From positions 814,985-878,984 of the forward strand of contig VXBM01000215.1 of NCBI GenBank assembly GCA_013400155.1: a DNA stretch of 64,000 nt, in the 5' to 3' direction. The position numbers were made by a program, and so were the translations under genes. Below, one piece after another: positions 1-17,300 of the stretch. Position 1 is the first letter of the stretch. Every line of letters starts with the position of its first letter. The notes below the pieces were generated by a model. That model was not told the origin of the DNA. It searched no databases and saw only the letters and a list, made by a program, of their open reading frames with translations. The stretch is from Helopsaltes ochotensis. Taxonomy: Eukaryota > Chordata > Aves > Passeriformes > Locustellidae.

Positions 1-48
1 AACTGAGGCTTTATTTCTGTGAAGTTTTTTTTCTGTAAGTGCTTTACT

Positions 49-315
49 GAGGTCTGTGATGACTAGTAAAAGGTCTGATTATCCCAAGACTTTCAGTTCC
101 ATGCCCACTTCTCCCAGCAGTTTCTCCCCAGGCACAGCACAGCAATGGTGTGGCTGGCAGAGTGTTTGCTGACAGTGTGAGATGTGCTCAGGTCATGTTC
201 ACCTGGAGCAGCGGAGACATGACTGGGATCAGCATCCAACAGTCCTGCTTGAAGGAGTTTGGGGTCTTGGATTGGTCTAACTGGACATGTGATCTGACTT
301 TTCTGCTGAGACCTC
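49..315 (+). ncRNA. SCARNA6: Composite C/D-H/ACA scaRNA, U5 Um41 guide (U87/U88 family, SCARNA5/6)
   Basis: Small Cajal-body RNA in an ATG16L1 intron. It has a terminal stem of 49-54 with 310-315, a C box GTGATGA at 56-62, an internal D' box CTGA at 75-78 and a terminal D box CTGA at 306-309. The nine bases at 65-73 (AGTAAAAGG) are exactly complementary to U5 snRNA loop I (CCUUUUACU). The fifth base upstream of the D' box (70) faces U41, so it should direct 2'-O-methylation of U5 U41. The centre looks like an inserted H/ACA domain: a 7-bp stem GTCATGT/ACATGAC, with ACA at 239-241. The length of about 267 nt fits the human U88 size as remembered (about 265 nt). Human ATG16L1 introns host SCARNA5 and SCARNA6. 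I favour SCARNA6 because this intron is late in the gene, but the paralogue choice is inference. Confidence 0.85.
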
Positions 316-1160
316 TTCCATAGCACAAAGCTGATATAATTTCTGCCATTTGGTGTTTCTGTGTGCTAAATTCTGATAAACACCCAAGAGGATCCTTCTT
401 TCAGACGCTGACCAGCTCATTAGAGATGTACTGTTAATCTGCAGGAGAAACTGGTCCTGAGGTTTGGCAAGTTGCTTGAACACATTTGCAGTGAGATTTC
501 CCTGGGTGAGATGCCAAAGGATTAGAAGGATTCAGGAAAGTCTTTTGTGATGAACAGGAGTGCAAGCATAAATTTTGTGATGGCCGTTCTCCCATCATGG
601 GTGACTTGTGGGAGCCCTAAGCCTAAAGCCATGAACAAGTTGATTTCTCTCACCTCAGGCAGATTTCATTTTTGAAACCTTAGCTTAAAATGCTAGAATG
701 TTAATGAAAATGGCAAGAATCAGGCTAATTCCACTCTGAGACCTTTCTAAGCAGTGGGGGTAGATGATGCAGGGCTTTTTTCCTCTGTGGGAAAAAAAAA
801 AAAGAGGAAATAGCTCCACGACAGATGAGGGTAAACTAGAATGCATTTTCTCACTGCAGCCGAAGGGGAAGATGAATGTCCTTTTTCTGGTTTGGTTATT
901 GTTATAATTGGTATACATTATTCTTCTTATAACCTGTTGCCATGATTCTACAAACCTTCCCATTTTGGTGAGAGGCAGGTGCCATAGCCCTTTGGGAAGG
1001 GTTACATTAGCTTTCCATACTGGCATTTGCTACTGTGGTTTTTGTTTTATTCCTTTTTTCCTTTGACAAAATAGCACTAATATGGTTTTAATGGAAATAT
1101 TTGAATTTGGTTTGCATATGGACTAGCAGAAGGAATTTTAAAGGAATCTTGTGTTCACAG

Positions 1161-6047
<4,887 letters not shown>

Positions 6048-7420
6048 TTGACCAGAGGGAAAGACTGTGTGTGCTGGTGCTGGTCCGTGGCTGCGCAGCA
6101 TGGAGACCCGAGCCCAGATCCATCCAGAGTCAGGATATTGACAAGCACACGGGCTTTGCTTTCCGGAGGGAAGTCCTAAAGCAATGGAGAAAGGAGCCTG
6201 AGTCAGAGACTTCTCACGGCCGTAACTGCACTGTGGCACTCGGACTCAGAATGGGATTAGCTATTGTAGATGGAGAATGCTACTTAGTCATGCCTTTACT
6301 TGCAGTATCTATGCACCACGTGGAGCTGAAGATACTAGCAGGACTCCTCACCAGACAGCTGTGCCAAATACCCTGTCACACAAATGTATCTACAGCACTT
6401 CTGAGGTGGAAACTTTGGAAAGAAGTCATTGTGTAATGCTGACTTAAAACGTGTCCTGTCTCCTGTGTTCTGTTCTGGTGGCCTAGTTCAGGCATGGGGT
6501 GAGAAGAAACACGTCCTAGGCAGTTTGAAGTGTTGGAACAGCTTCTAAAGAGAGTCTCCCATGGCTCTGACAGCTCTGCCTTTGAGTCATCAATTCAGTT
6601 TGGATCTGTTCTGATCCTGGCACAGGCTCTCCAGCACTATCATGTGAACTCTGTGTATCAGTTCTTGAGGCAACGGTCTGTTCTTCAGGACTTCTGCAGC
6701 CTTGTGTTGAAATGCCCTTCAACAACTTGGGCATCACAAAATAGATTTTTAATCTTTTTATACCACAGGCAGTTTGGTTGCTGGGTGTAAGGAGAGAGCT
6801 AAGCTTGTTGAGGTTGTTGTAGAAGATGTGCTGCAATGATGAGGAATGTAGTAATCCTGTGACTTCAGTCCTGGAATACAGATGTTTGGTCCCTTTTTCT
6901 GTTCATCCGTCCTGTCCTGGCGGCTGTCAGTACACAGGGGAGCAGTGGCATCAAATCCCAAATCCATTGTTTTGGTGCTGGCAATTCCAGGCCACTTTGC
7001 CCCGTTCTTGAGCACACGTGCAATATTCCCATTTGTGCTGAAGCCCTCTGTGGTACCGAGCAGTGTCTTAGCTCTGTCCCTGTTCTGGCACCCCAAACCA
7101 TGATGTGACTGAGTGTGAGCTACCTGGTGTGTCTTTATCCAGCCAAACCTTTCCACGTCATCTGGGTCTCAAGCCACCAGCGGTTTATTGCCTTTTTATT
7201 TGCACTTTATTTTCTTCTTTCCCGATAGTGTTTTACTGTGGAAGTGTGTTCTTTGGAGGGGCTGGGTTGGAGGAGCTGCTCTGACAGGCTCCCTCTAACC
7301 TAGCCTTTCATTTAGACACTGTCTGCAGAGGGGAATTAGAGTATATGGGGCAAAATTTTTATTTATTCAGCTGCCCATAAGAACTTGATTGTAAATAAAC
7401 CTGTGTTCTGCTTTTAAAAC
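6048..7420 (+). other. ATG16L1: ATG16L1 3' UTR
   Basis: Non-coding tail after the TGA at 6045. It runs to a polyadenylation signal at 7394-7399, followed by T/GT-rich sequence near 7430-7460. The exact cleavage site is estimated. No further coding exon is visible. Confidence 0.75.
7394..7399 (+). terminator. ATG16L1 polyadenylation signal AATAAA
   Basis: A canonical AATAAA about 1.35 kb after the stop codon, with a downstream TTTATTTATTTGTG element. It is the only well-placed AATAAA before the intergenic region. Confidence 0.75.
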
Positions 7421-8901
7421 CCCACACTGCTCTGATTTATTTATTTGTGCATCTGTGTGAGAGATCTGGTTTGGAATGAGTGCGGAGGGGGACTTAAAAT
7501 ATTTTCCCGGTGAATTGTGAGATTTGGTGTAGAGCGGGAAAAAGGAAAATGCTCTTGGCTTGGGGCTAGATGTCCTGCAGATACAGCCTGGGCTGGCCCT
7601 GGCTCAGCAGTCCTGCCTTGAGGCCGAAGGAAGTCTTGCCACGTTGAACAAGTGCCTCTGTCTCTGTCCTTGAAAGGTTGATGTATTGTTGGATGTTTTA
7701 GATAAACTACTGAACTGAGGAAATCAGGATCTGTATTTCAAATGCTGCTGAAAATAGGCATCTTTTTCTGCTGTGAGACTTCGACTGCTACCTTGTCAAG
7801 TTTTTAGGACAGGAATAGGAGTTGCACTTTTCTTTAAAAACAAAAACGCTCTTGAAGATGTTGCTCTGGTTCCAGCTTCAGAGTAGTGAAGCAAAGTCTT
7901 CAGCTCTTCAGTGTACAAGTTTCAGAACTAGTAGCTATCACTGGCCGCCTTCCTTTTTTCATAAGAAGATAAGTTTCTATCCAGCTTATGGAAGTGAGAA
8001 CTGTAGCAAAAATGAAAAGTTGGCGTTCTGAATAGTTTTGAAAGACAAGATACATTTTCTTCTGCTTGTTGCAGTGGCAGATGGTCCTTGAGAGGGCACC
8101 TGCCATGAGTCCAGGTGACCTTGGTTACTGCAGGAAAGCAGATCACGAAGTGGCAAGTCAGCGTGATGGAAGATTATGAGGAGATTAGCATAATAAAAAC
8201 TGCAGGCTCTGCTGAGGAGGATCAGAATGGGTTTAGGATGTTTATAATTTAGACTGCTACACTTGTGTTTTTCTACAGCATGGACACAGGTCTTACCCAA
8301 GGGGCTTTGTTAGGCCCATTGATGCTGTTATGAAGCAGGTTAATAACAGCCACCTAACTAAGTCCTTAAGCATTTTAGATTAAAGTTCCTTAGCACCAAG
8401 GTATGTAAGAAATTCTGCTGACCAATTCTGGCTTTTCTTTTTTTCCTATATTTTGATGACTTCTATTGCTTTCTTTTCTGCTTTAGCCTGCAGAGGGAAG
8501 AAGAGCAAATGAATGTACCTGCAGAACAGAGATGACTGTAGCAGTTTTGCTGCCAGAGGTGGAGCTGCCCTTCAAGTGGATTTGGGGGTGGGTTGTGCAT
8601 CTTTCTCTGTATTAAGGGTGCACTAGGAACATGTGTTATGGAGAAGTTCTAAGCTGATCCTTTCCAAGATCCCCTGAAGATGTTTGCAATGGTACATGTA
8701 CCAACAGGAATGCTCATGCTCTCCTGGAGAACTAATAAGCCTGCAGTGGCTGCAGCACAGACTTGTACAAAACCAGCCTCCTCCCTTCTGTTTTTGTGAA
8801 GTGTGACTGAGTAGAACATCTCTGGGGTTTCTTCCTTATTTCCTACAATAAGGACCTGACTTTCCTTCTGCAGCACAGGCACGTTTGTGTTTGGTTGGTT
8901 T

Positions 8902-8961
8902 GTGTTTGGTAGAGTTGATTAGACAGAGTTAGTGTTTGGTAGAGTTGATTAGACAGAGTTA
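8902..8961 (+). repeat. 30-bp tandem duplication with GATTA cores
   Basis: Two identical 30-bp units (8902-8931 and 8932-8961), each starting GTGTTTGGTAGAG and carrying GATTA. A third GATTA follows at 8964-8968. GATTA is the reverse of the TAATC homeobox core. The repeat lies about 2.3 kb upstream of the first SAG coding exon. Confidence 0.9.
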
Positions 8962-10769
8962 GTGATTAAGCTCTCCAAATAACCCACCTCCAGTTAATAA
9001 AATGTTGCTGGAACCCTGAAAGAGCTGAAGAACATTGGTTCTGTCGTTCATTTGTTTTGAGTAATTTGTGTAGCCCTGGCCATATATTCAGGCCAATGTC
9101 AGTGATTGTTTGTGAAAAGCAAGCTTGATCTGTGACTGCAAGGTTGCTTGGGCTGGAGGGAGCTGTTAGGCTGGCAAGTGGACAGGATATCATGTGATCC
9201 TTGTAATCAAATGAACAGATGCAGCCAGAGGAAAGCTACAGCTGTTCCTGCAGTTCACAAGCCAAAAGTTAACACATACTGTTGTGCAAAATACCAGGGC
9301 CAAATTCACTGGAGGGGGGAAAGCTACTCTTGGAAGATTAAGGAACAGAAAAACTGAAGTTAATTGAAATATCTGTGTTTCTTAAATCCCGGATGTTGTG
9401 CTTTTGTAAGTAAATTGAGCAGGGGATTGTACAAGCTAGCAGTGTATTGTTTTGCATCAGCATGTCAGTTGGATGCTGGTAAAGCAGTAATGGATAAATT
9501 GCTTAGCGATCATGAGAATAGTGCATTGTTCTCAGTATCAGTGTTTGACAGTCCATCAAAGTGGCATTTTAGTGTTTTATAAACTCCCTTTTTCATAAAT
9601 GGCTTTTGTCTGTTCAGTTTCTTACCAGGCTGGGTGCCTTGCAGCCCCAGGAAGGAGGAGATAGAGCTTAGAATAAACTGCTTGCAGTAGCTGTCCTGTG
9701 CTGTGTCTGTAGTCTTTGCAGAACCTGTGAATAGAACATTGAAGATCTCTTCACTGACTACTTGAGTGTCCTTAGGTAATGCCTTGTTGTTGCTGACTTA
9801 ACCACTTCCCAGCTGAATCTTAGCCCAGGTACAATTTTGCTCTTGGAGAGGGATTAATTGTTGAAATCCTGGACAGACGCAACTGGAGAGGAGCTTTCAA
9901 ATCCCCTACAAATTGTCTTCCTTGTTTGTGAAGAGGGCAGTAATTCCCTCTGGTAGATGCAAAGAACCATAGGACACAGCTGCCTTGGAAAATTCATCTT
10001 TCTTCAATAATTTAGAAGTTCCCATCGCTGTCTGTGAAAGCTCCTGTGCCATTTGGAACACAGCAAGGTAACTAATGTTATTTGCTGGTGTGTTTTTTGA
10101 GTCTGCAGCATGAGTATCATGTCTAGTCAGCAACAAATACTGGTCTGGGCTTGAAAAACCTACTTAATAAAACCAGAAATGCTTACATGTGTAGTCTGTT
10201 TCTAATGTCTGCCTTACATTTTTTTCAGCTTTCCAGGAAGCCGTTTCCTTTTTCTGTGGTTTGTTGTCTGCAAATAGGCCCTAGAAACTGTTTTACTCTT
10301 GAAGCAGTTTTAAAATGGGAAAGCAAGCAGAGAAATAGAATGGGAGCAAATTGCAAGGACAGTCATACTCCATCAGAGCTGGGGTCTGTCTAACACAGTG
10401 CTCTCATTCACACAGCTCTGATGGTGAGGAGTGTAAGGACAGGGTGGCATCATCCTTTCCTGATGCTGCTCCTCTGCTTCAGAATCTTACAGGGTTAAGG
10501 TTACTCCTGGATCCTCGTCCAACAGCTGCCAAAAGCCTTTTTCCCTGTGAATGTGTCTAATCTTGTGATTCAGTTCATGTTGGTGATTTCCAGAGTCACC
10601 TTGAATCTTCTGTTAACTGGGGAAGTGCTTTACCTTATTTTAAATTTGCTGTCTGATCATTAACAGGATGCTATTTTATGGCTTACAACAAAATGAAAAG
10701 CTAATCTCTGCTTTGTAGCACTTGGGTTTTCTGGCCTTCTCTCTCTGGATATCTCTTGTGCCCTTGTGG

Positions 10770-10860
10770 TCTCCCCTTTCTCTTCTTCCTTTCTCTTCTT
10801 TTCCCCCCATTCTTTCCTCCCCCTCCCCCCTTTTCTCTCCCTCCTTATTTTTCTCCTCCT
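10770..10860 (+). repeat. Polypyrimidine tract
   Basis: A run of 91 bases of C and T broken by only two A residues (10809 and 10847). It lies about 340 bp upstream of the probable SAG 5' exon acceptor. Confidence 0.9.
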
Positions 10861-11203
10861 GAAGAATTTTTATTCCATATGTTTTCTACCCCTCAGGGGC
10901 AAGCTGTTCCCTACCTCCAAGTATAACTGTTGCCTTTCTGGGCTGGACTGTTCTGTTCTTATGGTGCATTCTGTTTTGAGCTCAGTGCTACTCTTCCCAT
11001 AATGGATTGCACTGGGTTCTGGTTGAGGAAAATGCAGCAGGACAGATGAGTTCTCATTCAGGGGTTGGTCTGACTCTTTAGCAACAAAAACCACCTTTAG
11101 CTTTTAGACAGAGCCACCATTTGGATGTGTGAAGGGTTCTGAAACACCACAGGAGTACAGTGCTTTACCAACTGCTTTTATCTCATCCACCTATTTTTTC
11201 CAG

Positions 11204-11272
11204 GTATCTGGGGCAGGACATTTTGGGACAGAATAGCTTCATTCACCCACAGTCACATCCCTGTCTTTGACC
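11204..11272 (+). other. SAG: Probable SAG 5' UTR portion of first coding exon
   Basis: A strong acceptor (ATTTTTTCCAG, ending 11203) precedes 69 bases of leader before the ATG at 11273. Mammalian SAG also has its start codon in an exon that follows a non-coding exon. The acceptor is seen; its use is inferred. Confidence 0.5.
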
Positions 11273-11362
11273 ATGAGCTGCCCTGAGTCTCAAAAGGGTG
11301 GGAAAAACGCTGATTCTCCTCAAAAACAAGTTATCTTCAGAAAAAGCACCCGTGACAAAGCT
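11273..11362 (+). CDS. SAG: SAG coding exon 1, residues 1-30
   Basis: Encodes MSCPESQKGGKN... through VIFRKSTRDKA and ends before donor GTGAGT. R23 and K24 align with bovine K14 and K15, the phosphate-guiding lysines. The N-terminus is nine residues longer than bovine. Confidence 0.9.
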
Positions 11363-14300
11363 GTGAGTATGATAATAATGGGCTTATTTAGGTTTGAGTT
11401 TTACCTGTAGTCAGACTGAAGGCTTATTAGAAAGCCCTTTCATGTCCCCTTAATTTTTTTCTGAAGGAGTGTGAGCCATTTACTACTAAATTTGAGGAGA
11501 TGATGTAAACAGTTTTTAGGGCAAACTTTTCACCTGTTATAATACATGAGGAAGGCAGCTCACCTCACTCTCCTCCTGGGTTGTACTTTTGCTGGTAAAT
11601 GTTTAAAACAAAGTTGATTCATTGTCTTTCCACCTGACAGCACCAAAAGTCTTTAAATCTACACTTCTGTGTCCCATGCACAAGTATTTGTGTTGTTCTT
11701 TTGGGAGTTAGTCCAGATCACGGCTTCAGTTCTGATGTCCTGAAATGTGAATAATCCTGTTGAGTCTGGTGGGGGTTGCATGTTTGCTGGGAAAAAAAAA
11801 AAAATCCATTTTAAATGGAATTGTTCTGATCTCTGCAAGATTTATAGCTCTCTGATGTGTGGGTCCCCCTTCCCTTAACAACCACAAACATTTTGTAGAT
11901 CATCTGTGGTCATCCTTTCCCCACAGCTGACCATCTACCTGGGAAAGCGGGACTTTATTGACAACATAGAGAATGTGGAACCTTTAGGTAAGTCCACAAG
12001 GTTTTGTGCTGCTCTTCCTGCTCTCAACCCTGCTTATCTTCTGTTAATCTTGATTTTTTTCCCTTTCTTTCAGATGGTGTTGTATTGGTGGATCCTGCTA
12101 TTATCAAGGGGAAAAAAGGTTTGAGGTTTTACGTAATGCATGTCTCAGAACTTGTTTATCTTTTTGAGTGAGATGCTAAGGTAGAACCTTTTTATTCCTT
12201 TAAGGGTACAAATGTAACTCTCTTCCCCCGTGAATGGGCTTCTTATCAAGGCAATGTCTATTGTTACACATGGGATGAGTACTCACTGGGTTATGCAAGT
12301 GTTGAAATAAGTTTCCACATCTCCCTGAGGCAGGAGATGTCCTCATGCCAGCCTGGCTTCACTACTGTCCCGCTGCATGTTTCACCTGTCCTGTGCTTCT
12401 TCTCAGTGTTTGTGTCCCTCACCTGCGCGTTCCGCTATGGCCAGGAGGACATTGATGTGATTGGCCTCACCTTCCGCCGGGACCTCTTCTTCTCCAGGGT
12501 CCAGGTGTACCCGCCTGCTGACAAGCCAGAGTCCCTCACCCTCTTGCAGGAATCTCTGCTAAAGAAGCTGGGGAAAAATGCTTATCCCTTTTTCTTTACA
12601 GTAAGTATCTCAGAAGAGCCTCTGATTCTCTTCTTGTCTGTACTTACTGGGCTGTTGAGACCTTGTGATAGACTGAAGGTGGGAATTGATAGTGAATTCA
12701 TGTTCTGCAAGTCCCAATTTTGAGTGACAGATGGTGTTACCAATGTGGTTTTTTTTCCTTCTTGCAATCCTGAGAGGTAAAGGGCAAAAATATCCTAACT
12801 GTGCAGTGATCACAGCACTTCTTAAAAATGGCAAGGGAATTTGCAATGGCTTTATCCTAGCAGCAGCCTCATATATCCTTGCCTTCCTGTTCCTGAGGGT
12901 CTGAAATACCTTTTACCACTGCCCCAGTGCCAAATCCTTTTCCTTTAAAAACTTTGTGGATCGAATAAGGAGATGAAAAGGTCTTTACCAGATGTTGTCA
13001 GCAAATGACAGCTGACTGCCAAATTCTAACAGGAAATCCTTCCTGTGCTGTCAGTCACGTCTGTCTTAATGTTCCTGAAGAAGATTCACGTCGTGCATGG
13101 ACTCTTTTTTTTTCTTTTTTGATTTCTAAAGTATTTTTGAAAAAGATGGATTTGTTCATACAAGGCAAGTATACTAGCCAGAATTCCAAAGGGTTACTGC
13201 ATTACAATGAGTGACCCCTTGTCTTCAGGTCTGCTTTTGTGAGCAGTATGTTACCTGAAACATCTGTGTACTATTGACTTGGGGCATTTCCTCTTCCTCC
13301 CACAGTTTCCAGATTACCTGCCTTGCTCAGTCTGTCTGCAGCCTGCACCTCGTGATGTTGATAAGGTGAGGCCAGTGGGACACTTATGCTTATCATGGTT
13401 AAGGAAAGTCAGATAGAAAAAAATCATGTGGATTTTTCTAGCTTGAGAGTAGAAAAAGGTGGTACTGATTTTACTGTGTTGTACCATGAGTGTCAAGAAC
13501 TGAGGGCTACAAGTATGTGTCACGGAATCTGAGTTGAAATCCTCAAAGTAAGAAAGGGAATCCAAGCAAATAGTAGCAAGACTACAAAATCTGCAGTGCT
13601 GTAGCTTCTTTAAGACTATCACATGATTTGTGGGTTGGCTGTACATAAAATGATTGTGGCTGTGAGGCTGCATGAAAGAAAAGGAGACTGAGTGCCTAAA
13701 ATCTCACAGATTGCCGTATATAAATAACATGTCTTAAGACCTGCCCTAAATTAAATGCAGAAAAGAGCTGGTTTGTATGTATCTGTAAAGAGAATAAAAC
13801 CCTTGTAATAAAAGTCACTAAATAATTATATGTTCTGCAAGGTTTCTGATACTGTTAAAAATATTCCTTTTATATTTGACTGGATGCTTATCTGGACAGC
13901 AGAACTAGGCAATCAGCCAGGCAAAGTGGGATGAGGGTCATAGAATCTAGTGCAAAAAGGATAACCTGTTTTTTATGCTAGGAAATGATATTCTAATGAT
14001 ATTCTAGCAAAACTGTCTCTGTAGAGAATTACTTGGGACTTGCACAGGTGCCCCATGATGCTATAAGCCTGTTAAAGCAAAGGTTAGCTTGGCATGATCA
14101 CTTCCACTCCTTAGATGCTGGTTTTGGCATTACAAAACCAACTTGGAAATTCAGTTCAGAACCCAGGGTGGGCCAGAGAGCATGGCACGCTGGTCAGTCT
14201 TATGATGTGACCTTTCCAGCACTGGTCTCCCAGGAAGCCTTTCAGGAGCAGGGATGCCATCTTTCAGAGGCTTGGGATTAAGCCGCATTAATCAGAAGCT

Positions 14301-17300
14301 CTGTAGCACAAGTGGATGTGCCAACACCAGTTGTCAGGGATGTCTGTGACAGTGGTGGGAGGCCAGAATAATTTGCAGCTGGAGGGAGTCTGCCATTTTC
14401 TGGTGTGCATAAAGATACTGAAACATCTGCAGATGTTCCTGTCTTCTGATCCTGATTTCATAGCTGTCCTCTTTCTCTCTGGCAGACTTGTGGGGTGGAC
14501 TTTGAGGTGAAAGCTTTCTCAACAGAAAATGTGGAAGAGAGACCTCATAGGAGGTAAGAGGATATGTCTCTTCAGCTTTGCCTTAAAGGGGATGGGTGGT
14601 CCAGTGATGCACCCTGGTTAGTTGTTCAGCTTTGCCCCACCTTGTCAGTGACTTCTCAGGTGTGAGCACATGGGAATCCACAACTCCTGCCATTGCCAAA
14701 AACCAGGTGTCACCATGTTGTCCTCTGCTGCTTCCCAGGAACTCTGCACGTCTGCTGATCCGTAAGGTGCAGTATGCTCCGGAGAAGCCAGGACCCAAGC
14801 CTTGTGCAGAGACTACCTGGCAGTTCTTCATGTCCAACAAACCCCTGCACCTGAAAGCTTCCCTCAGTAAAGAGGTGAGGGGGTGTTTGCCCTGGGGCTG
14901 GGGCCATTGTGGTATGTGCAGGCCAATGGGCGTTTTGCTGCTTTCTCAGCTGAGACTGACTTGTCCCAGCACTCAAGGGCTCTAATGTAATTTCTGTCAG
15001 TGGCTACTCCTAAGGCATGGCTGAAACCCTGTTACCAAACACATTTGAAGTCATTGAAAGAAGGGTCATCTTCCCCCTGTCTGGCCTCTGTAAGGAGTGA
15101 GGAGTGATCTGGGGGAACTAGAGGGGTTTAGGGCTTGGAAGAAGTCTCCTGGCTGGATTTCTGAGCATCACATTCCTTCTAGGTATACTACCATGGTGAG
15201 CCCATTCCAGTCACTGTCACCATCAACAACAGCACAGAGAAAACAGTGAAGAAGATCAAAGTCCAGGGTATGTTTTTATGTTGCTTGGGATTCTTTGAGT
15301 GCAACAGGGTTGAAAGAGAGGCAGAATTTAGTGCTTGTAACAGTTTAGGAAGGCAGCTGGGGATACCAGGAATTTATCCCTACCCCTGTCTTTGCTGTTC
15401 ATCAAGTGAAGTGCTGTAGCTTTTTTCCTGATTCTTGTGGTTACTTGTATGTCTTAATTTCAGGCACCAGATTGGCCCCCCTAGAAAAAGAGAAAGGGTC
15501 TGGCTCCTGCAGTGGGCAGTGCAGGTGTGGGAAAAGTGGGGGAAAATCCTTGCTTTTTGGGAGGTCACTGGGAAGGGCTTGCTGTCACTGTGATACTCCT
15601 GTTAGCTGTGAATGTGCCTAGATCACACAGAGCTTTGCCGGTGTTCCAGAAGCCTGTGGCAGTGTGAGAAGCAACCACTCTGCCAGTGACAGTGTCATTC
15701 CTCCCGAGGAAGCTGAGGGCAGGGCCTGAGCTTCATTGCTGTGCCAGTGTTTTATATGTGACACTACATGTTTCCATCCTATGGGCTGCAGAGCTGGGGA
15801 GGACAGTCTGAAAGACAAAAGATGGGAAAGAGAAAAGAAGGCAGGGAGGAAACATAATGGCTGAGGTTCCTCTAGAACTATAGCAGAGAAAGCTGTTTCA
15901 GTGCCAGTCTGGCACTGTGATTCTCAAATATTTTTAGGCTCTTTTTAATGCCTCTGCTAGGTTTAAAAAGACCTTGTTGGTCCCAGATTCTCTCCTCTTC
16001 AGTGTTTCAGTCAGAATTACCTGTGGAGTTTTGTGCAGGATTGGAGAATATAAGCCATTTGTTTCCACAGGCTCTGTGCTGATGCTGTCTCCTGAATGCA
16101 CATGCATGGGCTGTAGGCATACAAGAGGTATCAGGACCAGAGATAAAAGCAGACCCAAATAGAGAAGGAAGAGGGACATCTTTATAATGGAAAGGGAGCA
16201 TCCCAAGAGAAACTGTGGGTTATTGACTTTCTGTTGTCTCCAAATCAAGGCTAGGTGCCTTTCAGGCAAGATGGACTTTGGCCATTGGCGTGCTGTTGGT
16301 CTCTGTCCAGGTCAGGCTATCTGACCTGGTGGTCCCTTCAGCCTCTAAATGGATGGCTTTTCTGATGTCTCCACCATGTTTCCCATTCCTGGGATTTGGG
16401 GTGGGGGCAACTGTGTTGTTTGTGGTGTGTGCACACACCTGAGTGTCCGCTTTCCTCTTTCTCCCTCAGTGGAGCAGGTGGCCAATGTGGTGCTGTACTC
16501 CAGTGACTTCTACACCAAAGTGGTGGCTGCTGAGGAAGCACAGTGAGTGAATGCTCCTGTTCCTTCACACCCTTTTAATTACTCTCTACATCAGTAATGA
16601 GAGGTTCTCATAATTACAGTCTGGCAGTCTCCTGCTGTTACAGTTCCCTCTTCTCTTACCTCATGTGTGCCGCACCACTCATACTCTCTAGATGCAGCTG
16701 GTCCCCTTTTCACAGAGCAGCAGAGATCCTCAGGTTTTTTTCAGGGAACGGGGGTGTTGCAGAAGAGGTTTGAAGTGTAATTATCTGCTAGACAGGCTTA
16801 GTGGTGGCGGCAGAAGGTTCCCAATTGCTGGGAATCTTTAAATAGAGATGTAACACTTTTCTGAAATGCTGCTGTTTGAGCGGAAGTCATGGACCTCTTG
16901 CTTAAGCAAGAGCATTTCATGTGGTGTCATCTGGCCTGAGAAAGGCTACAGAAAGTAGCTGTAGATGTTATGGAGAACCACCTGCTTTTTTTCACTGTCC
17001 TGGCAGTGCAGCTCTGAACCTCACACTGTGAGAAAGGTTGGGCATATCCAGGTACGTTATATTTGTCTGGTGTTCTGCTCTGTAGCTTAGGGACATGTTT
17101 TCCATTCAGTATTGGTATTCTCAGCTAGGATTTGTTTTGTCCACATTCAGAGCTTTACAGCACAGAGGATGTGGCCTCAAGTTGCACCCGGAGAGGTGTA
17201 GGTTGGATATTAGGAAAAATAGGTGTGGCACTTGGGGACATGGTTCACTGGTGGCCTTGGCAGTGTTGGTTTAATGGTTGGATTTGATAATCTTAAAGGG

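Larger units (their letters stand above)
7421..11203. other. ATG16L1-SAG intergenic region and SAG upstream region
   Basis: No conserved coding exon is visible. It should hold the SAG promoter and any non-coding first exon, but I could not place a TATA box or a transcription start with confidence. It contains the 30-bp duplication at 8902-8961 and the pyrimidine tract at 10770-10860, described separately. Confidence 0.6.
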
